NCBI GenBank assembly: GCA_963659365.1 | Contig: CAVKTI010000002.1 | Span: forward strand, 1 to 64,000 | DNA: 64,000 nucleotides | Source of the DNA: W0P28-013 sp963659365 | GTDB lineage: Bacteria > Bacteroidota > Bacteroidia > Bacteroidales > Paludibacteraceae | Reading direction: 5' to 3' | In this document: positions 24,226 through 33,171 of the stretch, in pieces | How the letters are laid out: the number at the start of each line of letters is the position of its first letter | Position numbering within the stretch: position 1 is the stretch's first letter | Position numbers and translations under genes: made by a program | The notes under the pieces: generated by a model | The model's database searches: none | What the model was told of the DNA's origin: nothing | The model's input: only the letters and a program-made list of their open reading frames with translations

Positions 24226-25458
24226 TTATTTGGCGAGCCAAAGTTCGGGATTTTGTATGTCGGTGTTTTTGTAGAGCATCAGGTAGAGTTCGGTTTTGTT
24301 GTCGTTTTCGGTATCGACAAAAATTTTGCCCAACGGCTGCTTGGTGGTAACCTTATCGCCCTCTTTCACATAGAGTTCGGTGAGATTCGAATAGACGGTG
24401 CGGTAGTTGCCGTGTTTCACAATGACCGAACTATTGCTGCCCGGCACCATGAAACATTTGGTTACCACGCCTTCGAACACGGCACGCGCTGCCGATCCAG
24501 CGGGCGTTTGAATGTAGATGCCTTTGTTGTTGGTGGTTACATGCGGCAAAATGGGGTGCGGCTGCACGCCAAAATGGCCACTGATGAAGCCGCGCTCGAC
24601 AGGCAGCGGCAGTTTGCCCTTGTTTCGCTCGAAATTGCCCGCCACCAACTGCTCGTCTTTGCTCATTTGGTAGGTGGGTTTGCCCTGTTTTTGCGCCTCT
24701 TTGCGGCGGCGTTCCTCCTCTTTTTTGATTTCGGCGGCAATCATTTTTTGGATTTTTGCGTTCAGTTCGTCGGCGCGCTTTTGCTGTTGTTTCTGCTTGG
24801 CTTTCAGGTCTTTTTCTTTCTTCTGAAGGTCGGTCAGCATTTTGTTTTCGCGCTGGCGGTCCGACTCCAGTTGTTTGGCTTCGCGCGCCTTTTGGCTCAC
24901 TACTCGACCCTTTTGTTCCACATCGGTTTGTAGCGCAAACTCCTTGGCCGATAGTTCGTCGGTGAGGCGCACAATTTCGAGTGCCTGCGCCTTGCGGTAG
25001 TTGCTCAACTCTTGCAGATAGCGAAAACGGCGGTAGGCCTGACTAAAATTTTTCGACGACAAGATGAACAGCAGCGGCGAGAAGTGGTTGCGGCGAGCGT
25101 GCGTTTCGCGCACCAAGCGTGCATAATCTACCTTTTGGTACGCCAATTTCTGTTCCAATTCGCCTTTTTCGGTGGTCAGCGCCATAATGCTGTTTTCCAG
25201 TTCGCCAATTTCGCCGTTCAGCGATTTGATGAGCGCATTGCGCTCGTTGATGCTGCGTTTGAGCAGATTCACCTTGTTTTCGCTGCTCTTTTTCGACTGT
25301 TGTGTTTCGTCGAGTAGGCGGTTGGTTTGCGCCAAATTTTCGAGGGCTTTTTTCTTTTGCGCTTCCAACTGTTGGCGCGTTTGAGCGGCAGCAGGAGTGG
25401 CCACCAACGCCAAAAGCAGTGCCACAAAAAGCCATTTATGGGTCATTATTTTTGCCAT
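24226..25458 (-). CDS. EnvC-like murein hydrolase activator (degenerate LytM)
   Basis: This 410-residue periplasmic protein has a signal peptide (1-25), a long coiled coil (about 28-260, many Lys/Glu/Gln) and a C-terminal LytM domain. The zinc site is degraded: NNKGIYIQ replaces the HxxxD region and the final HxH is absent (ELYLMLYKN). That is the pattern of EnvC/NlpD-type activators, which switch on amidases at the septum rather than cut themselves. It is placed between a DUF4292-like lipoprotein (3-nt gap) and an outer-membrane protein, an order seen in part in other Bacteroidales. Confidence 0.9.
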   Translation of the reverse strand: MAKIMTHKWLFVALLLALVATPAAAQTRQQLEAQKKKALENLAQTNRLLDETQQSKKSSENKVNLLKRSINERNALIKSLNGEIGELENSIMALTTEKGELEQKLAYQKVDYARLVRETHARRNHFSPLLFILSSKNFSQAYRRFRYLQELSNYRKAQALEIVRLTDELSAKEFALQTDVEQKGRVVSQKAREAKQLESDRQRENKMLTDLQKKEKDLKAKQKQQQKRADELNAKIQKMIAAEIKKEEERRRKEAQKQGKPTYQMSKDEQLVAGNFERNKGKLPLPVERGFISGHFGVQPHPILPHVTTNNKGIYIQTPAGSAARAVFEGVVTKCFMVPGSNSSVIVKHGNYRTVYSNLTELYVKEGDKVTTKQPLGKIFVDTENDNKTELYLMLYKNTDIQNPELWLAK

Positions 25459-25461
25459 TTG

Positions 25462-26250
25462 CTATGGAATTATCTTTGAAAATGCTACCCTTTCGTACTG
25501 TTCCAATGGCAACGGACGGAACGCCTCCATCGGTTTGTCGAACTCTATTTTTTGCACCGAACAAGCGAGCGAAAGTGCTTTGTCATCGGCGATTACAGTC
25601 ATGGAAAAATCGGTAGGAAAACGGACGGCACTCTGCACGCGATGCCCTGTGTATGTGCAAGTTACGCGCGCTGGTTCGGTCAGCACTTCGGCTTTTGCCA
25701 CAACCGCTGGCTCCGCAATCTCGAACCGCTGAATCATGCCCTGCGAGAGATGCACCAAACGCATCGGTGTGCCATCGGTTTTTTCGACAAAAAAGTCGCT
25801 CGGCTCGACGGCCTTATCGAGCAGAAAAATGTGGTTCGACACGACTTTTTGCAGCAAGTCGAAACTGAAATCGACGCTCAATTTGTAGCGCAAAAAATCG
25901 TACGAATTTTCGGTGTAGCGGCGGTTCCACTTGTCGATAATGCGAAAATCGGTCGGCGTAAATTCGATGCGAAACATTTCGACGCCCAACATCGGCTGAA
26001 TCGACAGTTGCAGCAGGCTATCGGTAAAGAGCCGCGCCATCGCCCGAAAAGTCATTTGGTGCTGCCCATAGGTCGCCACAACCTCCATTTTCGAGATGTT
26101 CATGGTGGCGAATGTGGGTTGCAGGCGCAGCACCTCGCTCACGGTTTGGGTCGAGAGGTCGTCGAGCGGTTTTTGCACCGCGCGTTTGCTGCGGCAGCCC
26201 GCCAGCGCAATGGCGCACACCAACAACAAGAGCAGACTATTTCGTTTCAT
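25462..26250 (-). CDS. DUF4292-like lipoprotein (LolA/LolB-like fold)
   Basis: This 262-residue lipoprotein has a signal with lipobox in IALAGC (Cys18). The body has LQPTFATMNISKMEVVATY, MTFRAMARLFTDSLLQLS and DKWNRRYTENSYDFL, the pattern of the Bacteroidota DUF4292 family. That family resembles LolB-type lipid-binding folds; the role is not established. ATG 26250 is chosen at the signal peptide. It overlaps the end of the upstream TPR gene by 14 nt and is separated by 3 nt from the EnvC-like gene. Confidence 0.82.
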   Translation of the reverse strand: MKRNSLLLLLVCAIALAGCRSKRAVQKPLDDLSTQTVSEVLRLQPTFATMNISKMEVVATYGQHQMTFRAMARLFTDSLLQLSIQPMLGVEMFRIEFTPTDFRIIDKWNRRYTENSYDFLRYKLSVDFSFDLLQKVVSNHIFLLDKAVEPSDFFVEKTDGTPMRLVHLSQGMIQRFEIAEPAVVAKAEVLTEPARVTCTYTGHRVQSAVRFPTDFSMTVIADDKALSLACSVQKIEFDKPMEAFRPLPLEQYERVAFSKIIP

Positions 26251-28015
26251 CGTCGTTAATTTCAATCGGATTTGGAATGTATTGTCTTGTCAGAATTTTT
26301 TGGAGCAAAATCTGCGATTCTATGTTCAATATCAACGCTTTGCGCCACTGCTCCACGGCGGCATCGGTTTCGCCCAAGAGCGACAAAATATCGCCATAAT
26401 GTTCGTAAAATTCCGCATTCACCGCGCGCCCCGACGCTTCGGCCAGTGCCACTGCGCGTTCCTGATAAAATCGTGCCAAACGGTAGTCGCCACGCACAAA
26501 AAGCACCCACGCGTATGTGTCGAGATAGGTGGCGTTTTCGGGGGCGGCTTTCACGGCGGCACTGCTCATCTTTTCGGCTTTGGCCAAATCGCGCCCAGCA
26601 CACGCCAACAGATAGGCGTAGTTGTTTTGCGTCAGCACATTGGCAGGGTCCAAACTCAACGCCTTTTCGTAGTCGGCAATGGCTTGCACATAGTGCGTGT
26701 TTTGACTCATCAAATCGGCGCGTGTGAGGTAAAAAAGCGCCTTGGCAGCGTTGTCCATATCAATAGCGATTGCCGTGTCAATTTCGGTCAATGCATCGGC
26801 AGGGCGACCGAGCGCAAAAAGCGTATTCATGCGGTAGTAGTGCCAATAGGGCGATTTCGGGAATTGTTCCAATGCGCCGTCGATCAGCACCAGCGCATCG
26901 TCGATGGAACAGTCGCACGCCTGCAACAAATTCACCCACGCATCTTCGTTCTGCGGATTCAGTGCCAAAATGCGCCGCAACAGCGGTTCGGTGGTCGCCA
27001 CATCGCCGCGCGACAAGAGATAATCGACCTGCAATTGCCAAGTCTGCTCGTCGTCGGGATAGAGCGACACAAGGAGCCCGAAAAGCGTATCGATTTGGGC
27101 GGTGTCGTTGGCTTGCGCCAGTGCCACAAGGTGCGGCCGCAACCAAAACATTCGCTCTTCGAGCGGCAAACGCTTGTCGTACAGCGACTTGAACATACAT
27201 TCGTTGGCACGAATCGAATCGCCGTGCGTGCCGTAGTACGACGCCAGCGAAACGAGCGTAGTGCCGTCGAGCGAGTCTGCAGCCAAAATCTGCGCATAGC
27301 ACGCCAACGCTTTTTTCTCCTTGCCGCAGTCCAAATAGAGGTCGCCGAGCAGCGTTTTGTAGGCGGTTTCGTAGGGGAATCTGTCAATCAGTTTGAAAAT
27401 CTGCTTTTCTGCCTCGCGATAACGCTTTTGGGCTATCAGAATCGATATTTGATTGTACGAATTTTCTTCCGAAACACCGTTCAAACGCTCCAAACGCCGC
27501 AGCAGTTCGAGTTGCCGCTTGGGATAACTAGCGTAGAGAGCGACCAGAGTATAGAGATAGCGTTCGCTATTGGGGTGCGCTTTCAGCAAATCTTCGTAAA
27601 TGGCCGCCGCCGAGCCGTAGTAGTTGTTTTCGATGCACCACTCGGCCAGTGCCTCTTTGTAAGTGGCGTTGTCGGGCGCGCGCTCGATGGCTTGGCGCAA
27701 GTGCTGTTGTGCCAGCAGTATATCGGTCGAATCTTTACTCGTCTTGGCAATGCGCCACATTTCGTAGTGCGATTCGGCATCGTCGCAGAGTGCTACGCAC
27801 TGGGCAAAGCACGCAAACGCCTCGCCATACTGCCCAGCAAGGCGCAGCCGCACGCCCTCGGCAAAGCGGTAGGCGCACCGTTGCTCGTTGGTGGAGTCGG
27901 TCAGTTGCTCATCGGCCAACCGCTGCGCAAACACAGAATCGACATTCTCGGTCTGCGCCACAGCGACTCCACCCCAAAGCAAAGCAGCAAAAATTATGAC
28001 AAGTTTTGGTTTCAT
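26237..28015 (-). CDS. Exported tetratricopeptide-repeat protein
   Basis: This 592-residue protein has a signal peptide (MKPKLVIIFAALLWGGVAVAQ) and successive TPR motifs across most of its length (for example YGEAFACFAQC, SYPKRQLELLRRLE, DAWVNLLQACDC, ALTEIDTAIAIDMDNA, DYEKALSLDPAN, NNYAYLLACAGRDLAKAEKM). It is probably a periplasmic scaffold. It heads the leftward operon TPR - DUF4292-like - EnvC-like - OMP - phosphoesterase. Family and position suggest a role in envelope assembly, which is inference. Confidence 0.88.
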   Translation of the reverse strand: MKPKLVIIFAALLWGGVAVAQTENVDSVFAQRLADEQLTDSTNEQRCAYRFAEGVRLRLAGQYGEAFACFAQCVALCDDAESHYEMWRIAKTSKDSTDILLAQQHLRQAIERAPDNATYKEALAEWCIENNYYGSAAAIYEDLLKAHPNSERYLYTLVALYASYPKRQLELLRRLERLNGVSEENSYNQISILIAQKRYREAEKQIFKLIDRFPYETAYKTLLGDLYLDCGKEKKALACYAQILAADSLDGTTLVSLASYYGTHGDSIRANECMFKSLYDKRLPLEERMFWLRPHLVALAQANDTAQIDTLFGLLVSLYPDDEQTWQLQVDYLLSRGDVATTEPLLRRILALNPQNEDAWVNLLQACDCSIDDALVLIDGALEQFPKSPYWHYYRMNTLFALGRPADALTEIDTAIAIDMDNAAKALFYLTRADLMSQNTHYVQAIADYEKALSLDPANVLTQNNYAYLLACAGRDLAKAEKMSSAAVKAAPENATYLDTYAWVLFVRGDYRLARFYQERAVALAEASGRAVNAEFYEHYGDILSLLGETDAAVEQWRKALILNIESQILLQKILTRQYIPNPIEINDDETK

Positions 28016-28362
28016 TTCTGATTTAGTTGATGAGTTGAAAAGTTGATTTTGTTTCTATGTTTCTAAGTTTCTGCTTCGCAAGATTTTTGCTCCGCTCGGC
28101 ATAGTTCAAACGAGTTTGACTCTGCTCTCGCTAATCGCAAAAATTCTCGCGCTGCGCGCTGTTTCTTGCTTCGCAAAGATTTTTTCTCCGCTCGGCATTG
28201 CTCAAACGAGTTTGGCACTGCGCTCGCTTATCGAAAAAATTCTGTGTTTCTGTGGATTTGCAGATTTGGTTATTTGAAAAATTGATAAACCTGTTAATTT
28301 GAAATTTGAAATTTGAAATTTGAAATCTGAAATTTTGAATTTGCGGCTTGCCGCGCCATTCC
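28016..28362. repeat. Gap with two tandem copies of the ~90-nt family F module
   Basis: No gene is seen. After GTTTCTATGTTTCTAAGTTTC words come two adjacent copies (about 28072-28163 and 28166-28244). Each is TTGCTCCGCTCGGCAT, then a TTCAAACGAGTTTGA-like palindrome, then CTGC(T/G)CTCGCT. A triplicated GAAATTT tract follows. Confidence 0.75.
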
Positions 28363-29043
28363 TCACAACTCCCTGACTTTCAAAATGTTATACGAAATTC
28401 CTTCGTCGTACACATCGCTGCCGTCGAGTTGTTTCACGCGGCGGACAACGATATTGGTAATGGGCAGTGCCACGATTTCGTAAAAGGTTTTCAGAAAAAT
28501 CTGCACGGCCATCATCTGCAGCAGTTCGGGCAACGACACCAAACCTCCAAACGCTATCGGGAAAAAGATGAGCGAGTCGGCCGTTTCGCCTACGATGGTG
28601 CTGGCAATGGCGCGCCACGAAAAACGCCGCCCACCGTCGCGCAGTTTCATGCGACTCATCACATAGGCGTTCAGGAACGAGCCGACCAAAAACGCCAGCA
28701 ACGACGCCACCACAATACGCGGGGCCATGCCAAACACAAAATTGAACGACGCTGCGCCGTCCCAAAAGGGCGCGCCGGGCAACAATACCGCCAACTGCCC
28801 CATCAACACCACAAAAAAGTTCATGGCAAAACCCGACCAAATGACCAATCGCGCCTTGCGAAAGCCCCACACCTCGACCATGCAATCGTTGATGATATAC
28901 GAAATCGGAAAGACGAGCAAACCCGCCGTCAGCGTGATACCACAAAGCGACAACACTTTGGTTTCCAGAAGGTTAGCCGTTATCAGGCAGACATTGAACA
29001 GAATGCCAAACAGCATGAATGGGACAGAAACTTTTTGCTTCAT
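28363..29043 (-). CDS. yhhQ: Queuosine precursor transporter (YhhQ/VUT family)
   Basis: This 226-residue inner-membrane protein has about six hydrophobic segments and the family signatures NLLETKVLS, PISYIINDCMVEVWGFRKAR and SWRAIASTIVGETADSLIFF, including the Gly-Glu-Thr-Asp turn. The family imports queuosine precursors such as preQ1 or preQ0. It is transcribed divergently from lpxK, from a TAACTTTG element at 29121-29128. No preQ1 riboswitch is evident in the ~75-nt leader. Confidence 0.92.
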   Translation of the reverse strand: MKQKVSVPFMLFGILFNVCLITANLLETKVLSLCGITLTAGLLVFPISYIINDCMVEVWGFRKARLVIWSGFAMNFFVVLMGQLAVLLPGAPFWDGAASFNFVFGMAPRIVVASLLAFLVGSFLNAYVMSRMKLRDGGRRFSWRAIASTIVGETADSLIFFPIAFGGLVSLPELLQMMAVQIFLKTFYEIVALPITNIVVRRVKQLDGSDVYDEGISYNILKVREL

Positions 29044-29120
29044 TTTCTTGTTTTTTTTGCGTGGTTAATCAAGCACACGCGCCGCCCGACCGAAATCGGT
29101 ACAGCCGAATTTTTATGGTG

Positions 29121-29128
29121 CAAAGTTA
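29121..29128 (-). promoter_or_regulatory. -7 promoter element of yhhQ
   Basis: TAACTTTG on the minus strand about 78 nt upstream of yhhQ; divergent from the lpxK promoter 40 nt away. Confidence 0.55.
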
Positions 29129-29167
29129 CAAACTTTTTCGCTACGCACCATATCAAAAAAAATGTCG

Positions 29168-29175
29168 TACCTTTG
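29168..29175 (+). promoter_or_regulatory. -7 promoter element of lpxK, 5 nt from ATG
   Basis: TACCTTTG ends five bases before ATG 29181, so transcription should begin at or next to the start codon. This element decides the start over the longer frame that opens at 29019. Confidence 0.65.
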
Positions 29176-29180
29176 TGCAG

Positions 29181-30212
29181 ATGAATTTGTGGCGAAAAAT
29201 CGGGCTTTATCTGCCGTCGCGACTGTTCGGCGGCGTGGTTTGCGTACGCAACTGGCTGTTCGACCGTGGCTATATCGCGGCGCGGCAGTTTCCTGTGCCT
29301 GTCGTCTGCATCGGCAATATCACTGTGGGCGGCACGGGCAAAACGCCCCACACCGAGTACCTGATTCGACTTTTTGCCGACCGACGCGTGGCGGTGCTCA
29401 GTCGCGGCTACAAGCGCAAAACAGCGGGATTCATCGTGGCTGATGCGCACACCACTGCCCACGACATTGGCGACGAGCCGCTGCAAATGCACCTGAAATT
29501 CCCCGAAATCACGGTGGCTGTCGATGAAAAGCGCGCGCACGGCATCGACCAACTGCTGCGGCTGCCCAATCCGCCCGACATCATGCTGCTCGACGATGCG
29601 TTCCAACACCGCTATGTGCGGCCAAGTTTTGCCGTTGTTTTGGTCGATTTCAACCGACCGACCGACCGCGACACCTACCTGCCTTTGGGGCGACTGCGCG
29701 AGTCGCAAAGCGGGCTGCGCCGTGCCAACTGCATTGTCGTTACCAAATGCCCTGCCGACTATCAACCCGATGAAACGGCGTGGCGCAAGCGACTGCAACT
29801 CGCTGATAATCAGTCGATTTTCTTTACAAAAATCGCATACGATGCGCCGCAACCGCTTGTCGAAGGTTGCACGCTCGACCTGCGCCGCAAGCCAAATCTG
29901 CTGGCAGTAACGGGCATTGCTGCGCCGCAAAGCCTCTACCAGCACCTTGCGCCGCTGGCCAACAGTTTGGAAACGCTGGCTTTTGCCGACCACCACGATT
30001 TTTCGCCGCACGACATCGACAAAGTGGCTGAAAAATTTGCCCTAATGGCCGAACCAAAAGCGATTGTGATTACCGAAAAAGACCGCGCTCGCCTGCAACA
30101 ACTCTCCCTGCCCGACGACCTGCGCCGCCACATCTTCTCCATCGGCATACGCGTGGCGTTCCTCGCCGACGAGGCGCAATTCATCGCCCAATTCGATTGG
30201 GAATTTCTATAA
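29181..30212 (+). CDS. lpxK: Tetraacyldisaccharide 4'-kinase
   Basis: This 343-residue inner-membrane-associated kinase phosphorylates the lipid A precursor to form lipid IVA. The N-terminal hydrophobic stretch precedes a shifted P-loop in CIGNITVGGTGKTP (near 45-58). DDAFQHR and VLSRGYKRKT follow, which are typical of LpxK. The frame is open upstream to 29019, but a -7 element at 29168 and the characteristic MNLWRKIGLYLPS start set ATG 29181. A small GGCCGA/TCGGCC hairpin follows the stop. Confidence 0.95.
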   Translation: MNLWRKIGLYLPSRLFGGVVCVRNWLFDRGYIAARQFPVPVVCIGNITVGGTGKTPHTEYLIRLFADRRVAVLSRGYKRKTAGFIVADAHTTAHDIGDEPLQMHLKFPEITVAVDEKRAHGIDQLLRLPNPPDIMLLDDAFQHRYVRPSFAVVLVDFNRPTDRDTYLPLGRLRESQSGLRRANCIVVTKCPADYQPDETAWRKRLQLADNQSIFFTKIAYDAPQPLVEGCTLDLRRKPNLLAVTGIAAPQSLYQHLAPLANSLETLAFADHHDFSPHDIDKVAEKFALMAEPKAIVITEKDRARLQQLSLPDDLRRHIFSIGIRVAFLADEAQFIAQFDWEFL

Positions 30213-30235
30213 ATCGATAGCCTAAAACGACAAAA

Positions 30236-30254
30236 GGCCGACTGAAAATCGGCC
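30236..30254 (+). terminator. Hairpin after lpxK, possible terminator
   Basis: GGCCGA and TCGGCC form a 6-bp stem around CTGAAAA, 23 nt after the lpxK stop. The following T tract is weak, so termination is uncertain. Confidence 0.5.
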
Positions 30255-30291
30255 TCAAATCGTTGTCGAGCGGCAAACGCTACTCTATTTT

Positions 30292-30305
30292 TCCTGACTT
30301 CGTCA
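30292..30305. repeat. IS left terminal inverted repeat
   Basis: TCCTGACTTCGTCA, perfect complement of 31947-31960. Confidence 0.85.
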
Positions 30306-30407
30306 ATGCGTACCCCAAAATAAATTTGAGAACAATGGTGCAATTCGCTGATGGCGTTTCATGAGCATTGTTCGCGTTATAATCTGTTTGCTATGCGGCA
30401 AAGTTAG

Positions 30408-31857
30408 TTATCTCGTAACAACCGTTTGCGCAAGTGCTAAGACTTTGTCTACGCTCATGTCTATATCAGATTGCTTCAAGAGCCTTTCTAACTCTTTATA
30501 GACCTTCAGCGCAACAAAACAGATACAAATGTGCGCTTCGATTCGTCGGCGCGTAAAGTGAAACATCGGTCTTATCTCTATTTTCGATTTTGATATGCGA
30601 AAAGCCCTTTCTATATGCCATAAATTGTGGTATTCTGTAGAAACATCGCAAGCAGGCAAATTTGTGTTGGTAATATAACCTTTTAGCCCGTCCCATTGGG
30701 CATCAGCCTCGAGTTTGTCGTAATTGATAGAGACCTTTATGTCGCCATCTAATTTCAAAAACTTGTTATAACCTCGTTTGTTAATGTGGTCTTTTGTGAG
30801 AGTTCCACGACTGTATGCTTTCTCTAAACGATGTATCCCCTTTTCCCTATTATAAACATCTTTTTTTGTACGATCATCAGAGTAACTTACTAGCAATCGC
30901 CGCCCATTACCCTTATCGTACTCAACGATTTTTCCATTAATTTTCGGCTGCGCAAGTATCCATTTTTGTATGTTTGCACTTTCATTTTTTATCTTTGCGC
31001 CTACGATGTATTTGTAGCCATTTTCCTCGAAATCAGCGATATTATCGTTATTCATCAACCCAGAATCTGCCACTACAATGAAATTGTGTAACCCATATTT
31101 TTCGACAAATTCTGTTACGATAGGCAACATTGTATGGCCTTCATATTTGTTCCCTTCGTGTATGCAATACTCCAAAGAATAGCCCAGTGCTAACAAGCAA
31201 ACCGAGTATTATTTGTGGATTTTTGTGCCGCCCTTCTTTTGAAAAACCTGTCTTGCGTAATTCATCTTCGTGGTCGATTTCAAAATAAAGGGTTGTTACA
31301 TCATAAAACAAAACTCCAATCTGTCCATTGAGTATTTTCTTTGTGTGCAATACGCTAATGTCCTGCACTATCTCGTGCTGACTATCGCTCAATTTGTCAA
31401 GATAACGATAAATTTTCGACAAACTAACATCTTCATCAAAATGATTTTTTAGATACTCAACAGTAGCCGCTTTGCTCGCTGGGAAAGCAAGGCGAGCCTT
31501 GACAAGTTGTCTAAACACAGAATCTTCAATTTGATTAAATCCTACGCTATCAAATACACAATCGAGTATCAAATCTGCGCCATTGATAGAGATGTTGGTA
31601 ATGCAAGAAAGTATTTGCTCGGCATTCTTATACTCAACAGCGCACTTTTCGCTATACTCTTCAAAAAGATCTAAACGAGGGTGTCTCCGTTCTTTCTCCT
31701 GTTCAATCCAAGCGCGAGCGTTAGATAGGAGTTTTTCCATCTCGTTTCGATTTTTAGCAATGCCTATTGTTACCAACTCCTTATAGCATCCTAATTTTTT
31801 TTTCAGCTACAACAATACTTACTGTCCCTGACCGATTTTTTTGCGTTTGATAAACAT
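30408..31857 (-). pseudogene. IS1634-like transposase, three frameshifts
   Basis: A DDE transposase of about 480 codons can be reconstructed from the ATG at 31855-31857. The start MFIKRK is separated from RSGTVSIVVAEKK by a run of seven A (31836-31842) that is one base short. RSGTVSIVVAEKK is separated from LGCYKELVTIGIAKN by a run of nine A (31795-31803) that is one base long. The third shift is a GGG at 31183-31185 (minus) where GG would join GLLVST to GYSLEYCIHEGN. Catalytic residues are likely in FYDVTTLYFE, VVADSGL and WHIERAFR. All three breaks fall in homopolymers, so sequencing error is a real alternative to decay. Confidence 0.82.
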
Positions 31858-31870
31858 AAAAAAATGCTTT

Positions 31871-31894
31871 GCGTACCCCAAAATCGGGGTACGC
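31871..31894. repeat. Perfect hairpin near IS right end
   Basis: GCGTACCCC (31871-31879) pairs with GGGGTACGC (31886-31894) around a 6-base loop. It lies just upstream of the transposase start, where it could block read-through from outside promoters. Confidence 0.75.
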
Positions 31895-31946
31895 GAAATT
31901 ACAAATAATTGTCTATCAGACAATTACAAAAATGCCGTTTTTTGAG

Positions 31947-31960
31947 TGACGAAGTCAGGA
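31947..31960. repeat. IS right terminal inverted repeat
   Basis: TGACGAAGTCAGGA, perfect complement of 30292-30305. From here to 32079 the sequence is AT-rich, with no gene seen. Confidence 0.85.
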
Positions 31961-32079
31961 GAGATTAATCGTTTCATAATTTGTTGGCTTTTAATGTTTT
32001 TCATCTATTTTGCGACAAAGAAAAATGAATTTATTGCGTTAAAAAGTGCAAAAAAGTAGAAAGAACCTGACAAATAACC

Positions 32080-33171
32080 TCACTCGCAAAAGGCTACACG
32101 CGGGCGTACATCGCGGTCGAGCGGCGACTGGAAGCGCAGTTGCACGGGCAGCAACCACTTCCCTACCCTTTGTGCCAAAGTTGGCTCTTGGGCGGGGATT
32201 TCGAGCGTTTTGAGTCGCTGCAAATTGTCGGCGGCAATGGCGTAGTAGCGTTTGCTTTGCAGCGAGGTAACGCAAAGCGTCCAGTCGCACAGATTGCCGA
32301 TGATAGAGAGCGATTCGCAGGTGGGATCGAACAGCGGAATGTCGATTTGGCGCAGCGCGTAACTGCCCGCTTCGAGCATAAAAAAGCGTTTTTGTGCATC
32401 GCCGATGAATGCCAGCGCACGACGGTCGCGAAATTCGGCAACAAAAATGTGGCGCACCTCCACGCTGTCGGACAAAGCGATGGCACGCACATAAGGGCGG
32501 CCGCGCTGCATTTTCAGGTTGAACAATTTGCCCTCGGCATCAACAATGAGATAGCCGTTGTCGTACTCCTTGCGGCTGGTACCGTTGCCCGCCACGATTT
32601 TGGCAGGAAAGGTAAACCCTTTTTTCAGCAACATTTGTGTGAAGCGGTCGCTTTTGTCGCGATTCACCGCATTGGCAGCCATATCGACAAACTCGATGCC
32701 GCTGTCGGTAATGCGAAACACATCGTCGGGCATCTGCAAATCGACGCGCCCCGAAAGCGATTCGAGTAGCGGATAGAGTGGCACCTGTGGGCGATTTACA
32801 TCGCTCGGCGCGGTGCGGAAATTGAAATTTGTGGTCTGAATCACTCGTGGATTGACCGCCACGCCACAAAGCGAATCGGGCAGCCGCCCTTCGGAGAGGA
32901 GTTGGCGGTAGTAGAACGCTGGCAGAATGCTGTCGAACTGCGCTGCGGTGTAGGTGTGGCCGCTGCAATCGGTGTAGTGCATGATGCCGTCGCGGCTCTG
33001 CGTCTGTGCAAAATCACCCACCACCGAACTATAAAGCGTAAACGGCGTTTTGACAGAACCGTCGGTTGCAAAATGGTACGCCCAAGGCACTATCCATGCA
33101 ACCAACGCCACACAGACGGCGCACAAAAAGAGGCGACCGCCAAGCAGCAGATATTTTTCGAGGTTGTTCAT
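32080..33171 (-). CDS. DUF4857-like membrane-anchored protein
   Basis: This 363-residue protein has one N-terminal transmembrane helix (about 12-32, LFLCAVCVALVAWIVPWAY) and a large extracytoplasmic beta-rich domain with Tyr/Asp repeats (GHTYTAAQFDSILPAFYYRQL, GYLIVDAEGKLFNLKM). It resembles a Bacteroidota family called DUF4857, which I recall near ABC transporters; this is from memory and tentative. It is last in the leftward set ATPase - permease - this gene, and its 403-nt upstream gap contains only repeats. Confidence 0.6.
   Translation of the reverse strand: MNNLEKYLLLGGRLFLCAVCVALVAWIVPWAYHFATDGSVKTPFTLYSSVVGDFAQTQSRDGIMHYTDCSGHTYTAAQFDSILPAFYYRQLLSEGRLPDSLCGVAVNPRVIQTTNFNFRTAPSDVNRPQVPLYPLLESLSGRVDLQMPDDVFRITDSGIEFVDMAANAVNRDKSDRFTQMLLKKGFTFPAKIVAGNGTSRKEYDNGYLIVDAEGKLFNLKMQRGRPYVRAIALSDSVEVRHIFVAEFRDRRALAFIGDAQKRFFMLEAGSYALRQIDIPLFDPTCESLSIIGNLCDWTLCVTSLQSKRYYAIAADNLQRLKTLEIPAQEPTLAQRVGKWLLPVQLRFQSPLDRDVRPRVAFCE

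Larger units (their letters stand above)
30292..31960 (-). mobile_element. Decayed IS1634-like insertion sequence
   Basis: The element is 1669 bp, bounded by 14-bp perfect terminal inverted repeats: TCCTGACTTCGTCA at 30292-30305 and its complement at 31947-31960. The word GCGTACCCCAAAAT occurs near both ends (30308-30321, 31871-31884). At the right end it is part of a 9-bp perfect hairpin. One leftward transposase gene fills the interior but is broken by three frameshifts. No convincing target-site duplication is visible. The sequence is AT-rich relative to the surrounding genes. Confidence 0.85.

Noticed and set aside
28072..28244. CRISPR-like array
   Set aside because: Only two adjacent copies, about 90 nt long, diverged, without regular spacers or cas genes.
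29044..29120. Possible preQ1 riboswitch in the yhhQ leader
   Set aside because: The ~75-nt leader has a short ACCGA/TCGGT hairpin but not the conserved pseudoknot loop of preQ1 aptamers.
30282..30291. Target-site duplication of the IS
   Set aside because: Bases flanking the left end (ACTCTATTTT) and the right end (GAGATTAATC) do not match.
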